From JBDHAC01 sp039588215 (GTDB lineage: Bacteria; Gemmatimonadota; Gemmatimonadetes; Palauibacterales; Palauibacteraceae): DNA of 64,000 bases. Where the stretch lies: the NCBI GenBank assembly GCA_039588215.1, contig JBDHAD010000015.1, positions 18,921-82,920 on the forward strand, written 5' to 3'. The number at the start of each line of letters is the position of its first letter. The first letter of the stretch is position 1. Under the pieces are notes generated by a model. It worked only from the letters and a program-made list of their open reading frames with translations, was not told where the DNA came from and ran no database searches. This document shows, piece after piece, positions 8,735-17,918 of the stretch. Position numbers and translations under genes: made by a program.

Positions 8735-8995
8735 TTACTCCTGGGTGAGACGCAAGACGTGGCGCGCGACGCGCGCCTTCTGCCGTGCGGCGGCGTTCGG
8801 TTCGATGATCCGTCGCTGCGCAGCCCGATCCAACACCGAATACAACTCGGGCAGCGCCGAGTTGGCCTCTTCAGCCGATTCCATGCTCAAGATCGTCTTG
8901 GTCCGCGTTCGGATCTCGGATCTGACGGTCCGATTCTGAAGCCGACGGGCTCGCGACTGGCGCAGCCGTTTCTTCGCACTGGCGTTGTTTGGCAC
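8735..8995 (-). CDS. rpsT: 30S ribosomal protein S20
   Basis: 86-aa basic protein that binds 16S rRNA early in 30S assembly. The N-terminus MPNNASAKKRLRQS and the following Arg/Lys-rich helix (RARRLQNRTVRSEIRTRTKT) are typical of S20, as is the C-terminal IEPNAAARQKARVARHV segment. It is monocistronic, as in many bacteria, convergent with the coiled-coil gene and divergent from the M50 protease. Confidence 0.95.
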   Translation of the reverse strand: MPNNASAKKRLRQSRARRLQNRTVRSEIRTRTKTILSMESAEEANSALPELYSVLDRAAQRRIIEPNAAARQKARVARHVLRLTQE

Positions 8996-9141
8996 GTGGT
9001 CGTCTCTCGTGTCGCTCGTGGTTACCGCGCGGTGCGGGAGCAGCCATGGCTCGATCCCGGCCCGCGGAAAGATTGGAAACCTATAAAGCTACTCGGGGAC
9101 CGGGTCATGCTCAAGGCCCCCGGCCAGCACCCGCCGTCCCG

Positions 9142-9810
9142 ATGATGCAGGAACTCTCCGGTCTTCTCGTCTTCTTTCCGGTGCTGCTCGTATCGATCGT
9201 CCTGCACGAGTACGCTCATGCCAGAGTCGCGGTCGCGCAGGGCGACCCCACTCCGGCGCAGCTCGGTCGAGTCACCCTGAATCCGCTCCCGCACCTCGAT
9301 CCAGTCGGTAGCCTGGTCGTCCCCGCCGCTTTGTGGTTCATGTCGGCGGGATTTCTCTTTGGGTGGGCGCGTCCCGTGCCCGTGGTGCCGCGCAATTTCC
9401 GCAATTACCGTCGAGGGGACCTGCTGACCTCACTGGCCGGTGTGGGAGCGAACTTCCTGTTGGCCGTGTGCTTCATTCTGCTTGCGGTGGGCTTCGAGCA
9501 CCTCGAACGCAACCTCGCCGGCGGTGCCGCGGCGGTGGTGGGCGACCTGGGCCGAATGGTCCGATTCGGATTGTGGTTCAATATCCTCCTCGGGTTTTTC
9601 AACCTGCTTCCGATCCCTCCGTTGGACGGCTCGCGAGTTCTCTACCACCTGTTGCCGCCCGCACTTGGAGCGCGCTATCGCGAAGTCGGGCAATACGGCA
9701 TGTTGCTCCTGTTCGCGGCTTTCTTCATCCCGGGGATGCTGAGCGTCCTCTTGTGGCCGGTCGAGGCGCTGACCGGGCTCGCGAACGACTTGATCGCGTT
9801 GTTGACCTGA
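9142..9810 (+). CDS. Site-2 protease family (M50) membrane metalloprotease
   Basis: 222-aa intramembrane zinc protease of the short, PDZ-less M50B/FpaP-like group. The zinc motif H22-E-Y-A-H26 is inside the first helix, and the second signature NLLPIPPLDGSR places the third ligand D162. Four to five hydrophobic segments are visible. The reading frame extends upstream to 8989, but ATG at 9142 (or the adjacent ATG at 9145) puts HExxH at the normal distance from the N-terminus. It stands just before scpA, a linkage seen in many bacteria. Substrate unknown. Confidence 0.88.
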   Translation: MMQELSGLLVFFPVLLVSIVLHEYAHARVAVAQGDPTPAQLGRVTLNPLPHLDPVGSLVVPAALWFMSAGFLFGWARPVPVVPRNFRNYRRGDLLTSLAGVGANFLLAVCFILLAVGFEHLERNLAGGAAAVVGDLGRMVRFGLWFNILLGFFNLLPIPPLDGSRVLYHLLPPALGARYREVGQYGMLLLFAAFFIPGMLSVLLWPVEALTGLANDLIALLT

Positions 9811-9865
9811 TCGCATACGGGAGGACAGGAGGACTGGTGTCGGGTCTGGACCGTTTCAGGCGCGG

Positions 9866-10654
9866 GTGCAGGAGTTGAGTTCCGTCCGGACCCCGAACCG
9901 CCTCCCGAGCCAACACGGTTTCGAGCCGTTCGTCGTCGAGCTGGACCGTTTTCAAGGGCCGCTCGATCTGCTCCTCCACCTGATTCGCGCTCAGGACATC
10001 GACATCTTCGATATCCCGATTGCGAGGATCACCTCCCAGTTCCAGGCGGCTCTCACCGAGGGCCTGGAGCGTGTCGAGCTGGACCGGGCGGGCGAATTCC
10101 TCGAACTGGCCGCGACGTTGGTGCGCATCAAGGCGCAGCTGCTCCTGCCGCGTCCCGGCGATGCAGATTGGACGGAGGACCCGCGCGCCGAGCTCGTCCG
10201 GCGTCTGCTCGAGTACGAGCTTTTCCAAGAGGTCGCGCACGTGCTGGCCGGGGCGGAGGCCAACCGCGCGAGGCATTTCGGGAAGGGCTACCTGGAAGCG
10301 CGCCCCCGCCCGCGCGAGCGTCCGAGCCTGACGACCACGCTCGAGGAGTGGCTGGACGCGGCGTGGGAGATCCCGGAGCCACTGCCGGAGTTACTGCACG
10401 TGGCGCCGATTCAGCTCGTCACCGTCGAGGAGAAGATGTCGCTGATCGAGGCGCGGCTCGGCCGCAACGACCGCCTGTTGTTCAGCCGCTTGTTCAGCTC
10501 GTGGAAGCAGCGTTCACACGTCGTCGCATCGCTCCTGGCAAGCCTCGAGCTCGCGAAGCAAGAGGTACTGCGAATCGAGCAGGTGAAGCGGTTCGGTTCG
10601 ATTTGGCTGTTCTCCCGCAAGAAGTCCACGCAGGAGCCGGAGGAAACTGCATGA
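9866..10654 (+). CDS. scpA: Segregation and condensation protein A
   Basis: Kleisin subunit that, with ScpB and SMC, forms the bacterial condensin for chromosome organisation and segregation. It is 262 aa. The N-terminal kleisin helix region FQGPLDLLLHLIRAQDIDIFDIPI (about residues 30-53) is the family hallmark, and the C-terminal winged-helix region ends near residue 250. The start is GTG at 9866; a TTG at 9875 is an alternative. It overlaps scpB by ATGA, so the two subunits are probably made in step. Confidence 0.93.
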   Translation: MQELSSVRTPNRLPSQHGFEPFVVELDRFQGPLDLLLHLIRAQDIDIFDIPIARITSQFQAALTEGLERVELDRAGEFLELAATLVRIKAQLLLPRPGDADWTEDPRAELVRRLLEYELFQEVAHVLAGAEANRARHFGKGYLEARPRPRERPSLTTTLEEWLDAAWEIPEPLPELLHVAPIQLVTVEEKMSLIEARLGRNDRLLFSRLFSSWKQRSHVVASLLASLELAKQEVLRIEQVKRFGSIWLFSRKKSTQEPEETA

Positions 10655-11373
10655 CCCCCGAGCAGATCATCGAGGCGACGCTGTTCGCGAGCCAAACGCC
10701 TCTCACACCCGCCGAGCTGGCGCGAGCCGACGAATCGCTCGATGTCCCACGTGTGAGAGATGCGCTGCTGGCGCTCAGAGAGCGCTACGATGAAGAGGAG
10801 CGCGCTTTCCAACTCTATCAGCTCGGAGACGGGTACCAACTCCTGACACGCCCCGAGTACGCGCCCTATCTGGAGCGTTTCGATTCGGTCGCCCGCCCAC
10901 CCGCCTTGTCGCGCGCGGCTCTCGAGGCCCTGGCTATCATCGCGTATCGGCAACCGATCGGCCGGCTCGAGATCGAGGAGATCAGGGGAGTGGTATCCAC
11001 GACGGTCCTCCGCACGCTCCAAGATTGGGAACTGATCGGCGTCGTCGGTCGTGGCGAGGGGCTCGGTCGCCCCATGCTGTACGGGACCACGCGGTTGTTT
11101 CTGGATCACTTCGGTTTTCAAGACCTGGCGGAACTGCCCAGACCGCAGGACCTCCCGGTTGCGTTGCGTGGGTCGGAGGTGGCCGTCGAGGGCGAGGCGA
11201 CACATGCATCCGATGCGGAGTCGTCTCGACAGGGGGAGTCGGACCGGGAAGACCCGGTCTCTCCGGAGGAGGACATCTCCACAACGAGCTCGTCCAACGG
11301 TCGCGGTCAGAGCCAAGATGGCCCTCACGGCTCCGGGAACGGATCCCGTCCGACGCCACAGGGGTCCGCCTGA
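10651..11373 (+). CDS. scpB: Segregation and condensation protein B
   Basis: ScpB dimer subunit of the Smc-ScpAB complex. The 240-aa protein starts at ATG 10651, inside the scpA stop. Two winged-helix domains are recognisable, with EQIIEATLFASQTPLT at the start and the diagnostic ALEALAIIAYRQPIGRLEIEEIRG around residues 88-112. A Ser/Glu/Asp-rich tail of about 60 residues is probably disordered. The reading frame is open further upstream inside scpA, but that part is the scpA shadow. rluB follows after 3 nt. Confidence 0.93.
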   Translation: MTPEQIIEATLFASQTPLTPAELARADESLDVPRVRDALLALRERYDEEERAFQLYQLGDGYQLLTRPEYAPYLERFDSVARPPALSRAALEALAIIAYRQPIGRLEIEEIRGVVSTTVLRTLQDWELIGVVGRGEGLGRPMLYGTTRLFLDHFGFQDLAELPRPQDLPVALRGSEVAVEGEATHASDAESSRQGESDREDPVSPEEDISTTSSSNGRGQSQDGPHGSGNGSRPTPQGSA

Positions 11374-11376
11374 AGC

Positions 11377-12108
11377 GTGCGGCTCCAGAAGTTCCTCGCT
11401 CGGTCGGGTGTCGCGTCACGCCGCAAGAGCGAAGAGTTGATCGCTTCGGGCCGCGTTCGAGTGGACGGCGAGGTCGTGACGCGCCCAGGATCGAGCGTGG
11501 ACCCCGCGACCCAGCAGGTGCAGGTGGACGGACGCGCCGTTCGGCTGGAAGCGACGCTCTGGTTGGCGCTGCACAAGCCTCCGGGCGTCATCTGCAGTCG
11601 AGGGGACCCGCGCGGCCGGCCCACGATCTACGAGTCGCTTCCGGCAGAGGCGAGGGGCCTGTTCCACGTCGGCAGGTTGGATTACATGAGCGAGGGGCTC
11701 ATCCTGCTGTCCAACGATGGAGACACGACGCATGGGCTCCTGCACCCGAGCCGCGAGATCCCGCGACGCTACGAGTTGGAGTTGGTCGGCCCTGTGCCGC
11801 GGGACTTGCCCGGCCGCCTTCGAGATGGACTCCTTCTCGAGGATGGTCCGGCCGCAGCCGATCGGGCGCGCTTCCTGACATCCGCGGAGTCGGAGCGGCC
11901 GAGGATCGAGATCGAGCTGCATGAAGGGCGGAATCGCGAGATCCGCCGAATGATGAAAGATCTGAATGTTCGGATTCGAACGTTAAAGAGAACCGCGCTC
12001 GGCCCGATCGAGTTGGGCGAGCTTCCACGCGGGGCGTACCGACCCCTGGACCGACAGGAGGTTGACGCCCTGCGGGCGATCGCCGGCACGATGAACGGGC
12101 GGGAGTAG
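11377..12108 (+). CDS. 23S/16S rRNA pseudouridine synthase (RluB/RsuA family)
   Basis: Isomerises a specific uridine in rRNA to pseudouridine. It is 243 aa. The N-terminal S4 RNA-binding domain (MRLQKFLARSGVASRRKSEELI, residues 1-22 and on) precedes the catalytic domain. The catalytic aspartate D102 lies in GRLDYMSEGLILLSNDG, and the family's GRNREIRRMM motif is present. It starts at GTG 11377, 3 nt after scpB; scpA-scpB-rluB is a common operon. RluB is the likeliest subgroup from this context, but RsuA or RluE-like cannot be excluded. Confidence 0.9.
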   Translation: MRLQKFLARSGVASRRKSEELIASGRVRVDGEVVTRPGSSVDPATQQVQVDGRAVRLEATLWLALHKPPGVICSRGDPRGRPTIYESLPAEARGLFHVGRLDYMSEGLILLSNDGDTTHGLLHPSREIPRRYELELVGPVPRDLPGRLRDGLLLEDGPAAADRARFLTSAESERPRIEIELHEGRNREIRRMMKDLNVRIRTLKRTALGPIELGELPRGAYRPLDRQEVDALRAIAGTMNGRE

Positions 12109-12125
12109 CGGCCAGGAGGATAAGA

Positions 12126-13781
12126 GTGCAGGTCACCGGCCGGTGCGTTCTCATGCTCGGAGGCTCCGGGCTAGTGGGGCGCGCCATAGGGGCGCGGCTA
12201 TTGCCGTTCAAGCCATCTCGACTCGTCATCGGTGCGCTGCGGGAGGATGAAGCGCAGGAGACGGTCGACTTTCTGCGGTCCCAACCCGACACCTGCGACA
12301 TCGAGATCGTCGCGGAATGGGGCAACGTCTTCCAGCGAGAGTCGCTTCGGCACCGGGATCGCCGTGAGGTGCTCGATGACCCCGAGGCGAGGCGCGAGCT
12401 GCTGTGGGACGTGTTTGGCGTCCTGGACGAGGAGGCCTTCGCGCGCTCCACGCTCGTGACCCAGCTTACGCTCCACCGACCAACGGTCGTGATCGACTGC
12501 ATCAACACGGCCACGGCCATCGCGTACCAAAACGTCTACGAATCGGCGGGTCGTCTGTGGAGCGAGGGGAAGGAGGGGGGAGCCGACCTCTCCGTGATCG
12601 AGGCACACCTCACGACCCTCTACCTGCCGCAGCTCATCCGACACGTCCAGCTTCTGCTCGAGGGTCTCCGGCGCGCGGAAAGCGCCGCATACGTGAAGAT
12701 CGGAACCTCCGGCACGGGGGGAATGGGGCTCAACGTCCCGTTCACCCACTCCGAGGAGAAGCCCTCTCGCGAGCTCCTGGCCAAAGCGAGTGTCGCCGGG
12801 GCCCATTCGATCCTGTTGTTTCTGATGGGTCGAACACCCGATGCGCCGGCCGTGGTCGAGATCAAGCCAACCGCCGCGATCGCGTGGAAGAGCATCGGCT
12901 TCGGACCGATCACCCGAGGTGGCCGCCCGATCCCGCGCTACGACGCGACCCGCCCGGTCGGAGTCGAGGAGGCGTTCTCCCAAGCCGATCAGAGGGCGTA
13001 CGAAGACACGGGTGATGTGCTGGAATCCGTGTATCTGGACGCCGGCGAAAACGGGATGTTCTCCCTCTCCGAGTTCGAGACGATCTCCTCGCTCCGAATG
13101 ATGGAGATCGTGACTCCCGAGGAGATCGCCGATGCCGTAGTCGATGAGCTGGAAGGACGCCCCACCGGACGCGATGTGGTGGCCGCGCTCGACGGGAGCG
13201 TGCTCGGCCCCACCTATCGAGGGGGCATGCTGCGCGAGGTGGCGCTCAGCCACATGGAAGCGCTCGAGGAAGAACACGGGGTCCGGTCGGTCGCGTTCGA
13301 GATGTTGGGACCGCCGCTTCTAAACAAACTGCTGTTCGAGGCAACGATCCTGGAACGGCTGTTCGTAGAGTTGCCGGTGGCCATGGAGCTGGATCCGGAC
13401 GAGACCTCGGAGCGGGCGCATCGGCTGATCGAGGAGGATGCCCGCTTGAGGACGGACATCCTGTCCATCGGGATACCGATCCTGCTCCCCGACGGTCGGT
13501 TGCTACGGGGAGGGGAGATCAAGATCGGTCCGCGCGAAGGAGAAGACGTGAACGTCGACCGCCTCGCGTACCACGGGTGGGTGGATCTTCGGGCCGCGTG
13601 CTGGGTCCAATGGCGGGATCGCTGCCGGCGCCTAGACGAAATCCGCCGAACGTCCCCGGGCGCGGAGGCGGGCTCGTTGACGGACTTGGATCGGCGGGCG
13701 TGGTCGACTCGGATCAGGGCCGGCACGCTCGCGGCGCTCGTCCTCCGTGAGGAGGAAGGCGGCAGTCGCATCAAACAGTGA
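12126..13781 (+). CDS. NAD(P)-binding Rossmann-fold protein of unknown substrate
   Basis: 551-aa soluble protein. The N-terminus has a beta strand plus glycine-rich loop (MLGGSGLVGRAIGARLL, about residues 10-26) typical of short-chain or epimerase-type dehydrogenases. A TGTGGMGLNVPFTHSEE-like segment around residues 195-215 could be an active-site region. No Tyr-x-x-x-Lys motif was clearly visible. The C-terminal 250 residues are not recognised. The start is GTG at 12126 after AGGAGG-like spacing; 17 nt separate it from rluB. moxR follows closely, so it may share that transcript. It could be a reductase or saccharopine-dehydrogenase-like enzyme, but the evidence is thin. Confidence 0.6.
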   Translation: MQVTGRCVLMLGGSGLVGRAIGARLLPFKPSRLVIGALREDEAQETVDFLRSQPDTCDIEIVAEWGNVFQRESLRHRDRREVLDDPEARRELLWDVFGVLDEEAFARSTLVTQLTLHRPTVVIDCINTATAIAYQNVYESAGRLWSEGKEGGADLSVIEAHLTTLYLPQLIRHVQLLLEGLRRAESAAYVKIGTSGTGGMGLNVPFTHSEEKPSRELLAKASVAGAHSILLFLMGRTPDAPAVVEIKPTAAIAWKSIGFGPITRGGRPIPRYDATRPVGVEEAFSQADQRAYEDTGDVLESVYLDAGENGMFSLSEFETISSLRMMEIVTPEEIADAVVDELEGRPTGRDVVAALDGSVLGPTYRGGMLREVALSHMEALEEEHGVRSVAFEMLGPPLLNKLLFEATILERLFVELPVAMELDPDETSERAHRLIEEDARLRTDILSIGIPILLPDGRLLRGGEIKIGPREGEDVNVDRLAYHGWVDLRAACWVQWRDRCRRLDEIRRTSPGAEAGSLTDLDRRAWSTRIRAGTLAALVLREEEGGSRIKQ

Positions 13782-13853
13782 GGCGAAGAAGACGACAGGA
13801 TGACCCGATTCGGGCCGCGGGTTGGCCCGCTAGCACATACTGAAACGGAGCCC

Positions 13854-14876
13854 ATGAACTCACACGCAAGCGCCGTCGGCACCATCACCGACGCCGATCT
13901 GGAACGCCAGACAGACGCGATCCGCGAAGCCGGCCAATTCATCGCCGATGTGAGGACGGCGCTCAGCCTCCGCATCGTGGGGCAGGAGGCGCTCGTGGAC
14001 CGGGTGATCATGAGCGTGCTCACGGGCGGGCACATCCTGCTCGAAGGAGTCCCGGGCCTCGCGAAGACACTGACCGTGCGCACGCTCGCCGATGCGATCC
14101 ACGCGACGTTCCGCCGGATTCAGTTCACCCCGGATCTCCTACCTGCCGACGTGGTCGGGACACTGGTGTGGGAGGAGCGGGCCGGGAAGTTCACCACGAA
14201 ACATGGGCCCATCTTCGCCAACATCGTCCTGGCCGACGAGGTGAACCGCGCGCCTGCCAAGGTGCAGTCGGCGTTGCTGGAAGCCATGCAGGAGCGCCAG
14301 GTCACGATCGGGGAAGAGACCCACCCGCTGCCTGTGCCGTTTCTGGTGCTCGCCACGCAGAACCCGATCGAGCATGAGGGCACCTATCCGTTGCCCGAGG
14401 CGCAGGTGGACCGATTCATGTTCAAGGTCTGGGTGGACTACCCGAGTCGTGAGGAAGAGCGCGAGGTCATGCGCCGGATGAAGGACGAGATCCTGGCCCC
14501 CGTGGACCCCGTCGTGGAGCCGACTGACATCCTGGCCGCGCGTAGTCTCCTCTCTTCCGTCTACCTGGACGAGCGGATCGAGGACTACATCCTGAACCTG
14601 GTGCTGAGCACGCGGGAGCCGGCCGCGGCCGGTCTGGATGATCTGTCGGATTGGGTGGAATACGGCGCCTCACCCAGGGCCACCATCTATCTAGCTCGCG
14701 GAGCCCGGGCGCACGCCTTCCTTCATGGGCGCGCGTACGTGGTGCCCGAGGACGTCCAGGCGATCGCGCGCGATGTGATGCGTCACCGTCTAGTGCTCAC
14801 CTTCCAGGCGGAGGCGGAGCAGGTGGATCCGGAGCAGATTCTCGATCGCTTGCTGGAGGCCACGCCGCTGCCGTGA
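13854..14876 (+). CDS. MoxR-family AAA+ ATPase
   Basis: 340-aa AAA+ chaperone-like ATPase. Walker A is EGVPGLAKT (K71, T72), Walker B IVLADEVNRA, followed by the MoxR-typical LLEAMQERQVTI and ATQNPIEHEGTYPLPEAQVDRF. MoxR proteins act with VWA proteins in assembling or activating membrane or periplasmic complexes. It heads a DUF58-bat gene set whose order matches the aerotolerance (Bat) operon. The start ATG 13854 has a GGAG 4 nt upstream; ATG at 13800 would add 18 unconserved residues. Its stop overlaps the GTG of the DUF58 gene. Confidence 0.92.
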   Translation: MNSHASAVGTITDADLERQTDAIREAGQFIADVRTALSLRIVGQEALVDRVIMSVLTGGHILLEGVPGLAKTLTVRTLADAIHATFRRIQFTPDLLPADVVGTLVWEERAGKFTTKHGPIFANIVLADEVNRAPAKVQSALLEAMQERQVTIGEETHPLPVPFLVLATQNPIEHEGTYPLPEAQVDRFMFKVWVDYPSREEEREVMRRMKDEILAPVDPVVEPTDILAARSLLSSVYLDERIEDYILNLVLSTREPAAAGLDDLSDWVEYGASPRATIYLARGARAHAFLHGRAYVVPEDVQAIARDVMRHRLVLTFQAEAEQVDPEQILDRLLEATPLP

Positions 14877-15805
14877 GGCTGCCGAGGCTCCTCCGGCTGC
14901 GTGAGCCGGAGCCGTCCACGGCGGACCGCCAGGACCTGGCCAGCCACGTCCGCCGCATCGAGCTGACCGCACGGAGGCTCATGGACAGTCCTGCGCTGGG
15001 CCATTACGAATCCGTGTTTCGCGGCCACGGCATCGAGTTCTCCGAGGTGCGCGCCTACCAACCCGGCGATCCGTTCCAGTCCATCGACTGGAAGGTCACC
15101 GCACGCATGCGACGGCCGTACGTGAAGCGGTTCGTTGAGGAGCGAGAGCTGACCGTGCTGCTCGTCGTCGATGTGTCGGCCTCCAACGATTTCGGAACGC
15201 GCGGGAAGCTCAAGCGCAGACTCGCGGCAGAAGTCGCCGGGGTGCTCGCGCTGGCCGCCATGCGGAGTCAGGACCGCGTCGGGCTGCTTCTGTTCACGGA
15301 TAGGGTCGAGCGATACATTCGCCCGCTGCGCGGCCGCAACCGCAGCCTACGCCTCCTGTACGAGCTCCTCTCGCATCGCCCGAAAGGACGCGGCACCGAT
15401 ATCGGGCAGGCCCTGATCACCGCCACTCGCCTGCTGCCGGTACGCTCCTTGGTGTTCGTGTTGTCGGACTTCACCGGCGACGCTCACCTCATGCAGCCCT
15501 TTCTGGCTGTGTCATCGCGGCACGATGTGGTGGCGATCGACATCCGCGACCGAGCCGAGGAAGCCCTACCGGAGGCCGGTTGGGTGGAGGTGGAGGATCC
15601 GGAGACCGGCGAGCGCGCCGTCGTGGATCTGCTCGATCGGCGGGTCCGCGCCGCCCTCGAAAGACACGCCGATGAAGAGGAACGCCGACTCACGGAGGTG
15701 TTGCAGCGGTCGCGCGTGGACCGGATAAGCGTCCGTGGAGACGAACCGTACGTGCCGGCGCTCGCCGCGTTCTTCGCGGCGCGCGGCCGTCGGAGAAGGC
15801 GATGA
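14873..15805 (+). CDS. DUF58 domain protein of the moxR-bat operon
   Basis: 310-aa protein with the DUF58 signature GIEFSEVRAYQPGDPFQSIDWKVTAR around residues 45-75, followed by a VWA-like fold containing LLVVDVSAS (a DxSxS-type MIDAS motif). Such proteins accompany MoxR ATPases and are thought to be part of a VWA-based periplasmic or membrane assembly. It starts at GTG 14873 within the moxR stop codon. The frame is open upstream, but that part shadows moxR. Its 3' end overlaps the next gene by ATGA. Confidence 0.9.
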   Translation: MRLPRLLRLREPEPSTADRQDLASHVRRIELTARRLMDSPALGHYESVFRGHGIEFSEVRAYQPGDPFQSIDWKVTARMRRPYVKRFVEERELTVLLVVDVSASNDFGTRGKLKRRLAAEVAGVLALAAMRSQDRVGLLLFTDRVERYIRPLRGRNRSLRLLYELLSHRPKGRGTDIGQALITATRLLPVRSLVFVLSDFTGDAHLMQPFLAVSSRHDVVAIDIRDRAEEALPEAGWVEVEDPETGERAVVDLLDRRVRAALERHADEEERRLTEVLQRSRVDRISVRGDEPYVPALAAFFAARGRRRRR

Positions 15806-16932
15806 CGCGGCACCCGGCGACGGCTCGAGCGGAGGAGCGCGGCCGGGGGAACGGGGCCGGCCGCGCCGACGGATCGCCGGGCCTGCGTCCGCCCGTTCTC
15901 GTCCTTCTCGCTCTCGTCGTTGTGGCCATCTGGCTTCTGTTTCTGGAACCGATCGGTCGTCCGCGGGCCGATTTGCCGCTCCCGGCTGCCGGGGCGGACA
16001 GGCAACTCGTAGTGGCGCTGGAGCCGGATTCGGTACGGGTCGGCGAGCCTTTCATCCTCGGCATCACGATGCGGAACGAGACGCCGGGCGAGGTGCAGTT
16101 CCCGCCCTTGCTCACGCTCCCCGACGAGCTGGAGCAGACCGGTGGGGCCGAGGTCAGGGCGTCGGAGGACCAGCACGAATGGCGCGCCTACTACCCGTTG
16201 GTCGCGTGGCGAGCCGAACAAACCGAGATCCCCGAGTTCTCGATCGGGACGCTCGTGCCGGGAGCCGACGCCCCGCGCGAGGTTCTTGTCCGGCCTCCGG
16301 TCGTAGAGGTCCTGTCGGTGTTGCCCGATTCCACCGAGGAGGAGTTGGAGCTACGCGAGGCACGCCCTCTCCTGAGGATTCGGGGGCCGCACTGGGCGTG
16401 GCTGCTGCTCGGCTTGCTCGCCTTGGCTCCCCTCTGGTACTGGTGGAGCCGCCGCACGTCACTGGCCGCGATGGGTCCGCCGTTGTCTCCCGGCGAGCAC
16501 GCTCTCCATGCCTTGGCCGAGCTTCGGGCTCGCACCAAGCGCGGCGAGCTGGACGGAGCCGAGCTGTTCGACGGGGTCGAGGGCACGCTTCGCGGATACG
16601 TCCAGACCACGCGGGCTTGGCGGCCCGGTCAGGCGCTCGAAGACCTCGCCAAGGGTGACTCGGGATTGGCCGGGGCGCTGGCTCGGTCCGCCCTCGCGCG
16701 CTTCGCGCGGCTGAAGACTTCGCTCGAGTCTTCGCTGGCCGCGATCGACTCGGCGATCAAGTTCGTGCGCCGCGACTCGGAGCCCGAGCCGCCGACCGGA
16801 GGCTCGGACGCCGCAGGCTCGGCGGCCGAGACGATCTCCGGCTCCGAGACGGCCTCCGGCTCCGACGCGGAGCGCAAACCGACGCGGCACCTGGGCGAGG
16901 AAGACGACGCGTCCGGGGGAAGCGCGTCATGA
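15802..16932 (+). CDS. BatD-like membrane protein of the bat operon
   Basis: 376 aa with two membrane helices, about residues 30-48 (VLVLLALVVVAIWLLFL) and 200-216 (WAWLLLGLLALAPLWYWW). They enclose a periplasmic beta-rich domain of about 150 residues. A cytoplasmic helical tail follows, ending in a Ser/Glu/Gly-rich stretch. Position between the DUF58 gene and batA, with 4-nt overlaps on both sides, suggests a BatD or DUF4381-type partner. The sequence itself is weakly conserved, so the name rests mainly on topology and context. Confidence 0.6.
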   Translation: MTRHPATARAEERGRGNGAGRADGSPGLRPPVLVLLALVVVAIWLLFLEPIGRPRADLPLPAAGADRQLVVALEPDSVRVGEPFILGITMRNETPGEVQFPPLLTLPDELEQTGGAEVRASEDQHEWRAYYPLVAWRAEQTEIPEFSIGTLVPGADAPREVLVRPPVVEVLSVLPDSTEEELELREARPLLRIRGPHWAWLLLGLLALAPLWYWWSRRTSLAAMGPPLSPGEHALHALAELRARTKRGELDGAELFDGVEGTLRGYVQTTRAWRPGQALEDLAKGDSGLAGALARSALARFARLKTSLESSLAAIDSAIKFVRRDSEPEPPTGGSDAAGSAAETISGSETASGSDAERKPTRHLGEEDDASGGSAS

Positions 16933-17918
16933 GCACCTTCTCGGCCACGGGGTGGCCTTATCTGGCGTTGCTCCTCCTCCTACCGGTGGGCTGGTGGTGG
17001 ATGCGTCGTCACCGCGTGCGGCTGCCTTACCCGAGCCCGAGGCGGCTCGCCAGCTCCGGTCGGTCCGCCTCACGGGTGTGGTGGCACTGGCCGACGGTGC
17101 TCCGTTCGGTGGCGCTTGTGCTCGTGGCCGTGGCGCTCGTCCAGCCCGTGCGTCTGTGGGAACGCGTGGAAGCGGAACGCGAGGGGATCGCGATCATGCT
17201 CGCGGTGGACATCTCCTCCTCCATGCTTGCGGAGGATTTCCGCCCCGACAACCGGATCGAGGTCGCGAAGCGCGAGGTGATCCGCTTCGTGGAAGGCCGG
17301 GAATCGGATTGGATCGGGATGGTGGCATTCGCGGGTGAGGCGCTCACCATGGTTCCCGGGACCTTGGATCACGCCGTCGTCGAGACCGCGGTCGAGAGCC
17401 TCGAGGCGGGACAGCTTCGGGATGGGACGGCCATCGGCGTCGCGCTGGCGACCGCGGCGAACCGACTGCGCGAGCTGGACCCGGAATCCCGCATCGTCGT
17501 CTTGCTCACCGATGGCGATAACAACAGCGGTAGCATCTCTCCCGAGGAAGCGACGGCCGCGGCCGCTTCGCTCGGCATTCGCATCTACACCATCGGGGTC
17601 GGACGGGATGGCGTGGCTCCGGTGCCGGTCGCACGAACGGCGTTCGGCTACCAGTACGCGAACGTGCGAGTGCATGTGAACGACGAGCTCCTCGAACAGA
17701 TGGCGACGTCCACGGGCGGGTTGTACTTCCGGGCCACCGAACCGGAAGGGCTGACGCGGATCTACGAGCGCATCGACGAGCTCGAGACCACGCCGCTCAA
17801 GGAAGTGCGCACGGTGGAGCGGGTCGGGCTTCGCCGGGAGCTGCTGCTCGTGGCCCTCGGGGCTCTCCTGCTCGAGTTGCTGGGGAGCGCGACGCGCGCG
17901 CGACGGGTATGGGCATGA
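16929..17918 (+). CDS. BatA-type VWA membrane protein
   Basis: 329-aa protein with an N-terminal helix (residues 9-24), a second helix (58-73), a VWA domain and a C-terminal helix (302-318). The MIDAS motif D94-I-S96-S97-S98 is intact and the TDGDNNSG loop follows. In Bacteroides and relatives, BatA helps resist oxidative or oxygen stress, probably through a MoxR-dependent membrane complex. It overlaps batB by 10 nt. Confidence 0.88.
   Translation: MSTFSATGWPYLALLLLLPVGWWWMRRHRVRLPYPSPRRLASSGRSASRVWWHWPTVLRSVALVLVAVALVQPVRLWERVEAEREGIAIMLAVDISSSMLAEDFRPDNRIEVAKREVIRFVEGRESDWIGMVAFAGEALTMVPGTLDHAVVETAVESLEAGQLRDGTAIGVALATAANRLRELDPESRIVVLLTDGDNNSGSISPEEATAAAASLGIRIYTIGVGRDGVAPVPVARTAFGYQYANVRVHVNDELLEQMATSTGGLYFRATEPEGLTRIYERIDELETTPLKEVRTVERVGLRRELLLVALGALLLELLGSATRARRVWA

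Noticed and set aside
9842..9880. Alternative TTG start for scpA at 9875
   Set aside because: Possible, but GTG 9866 is the first start and neither has a decisive ribosome-binding site.
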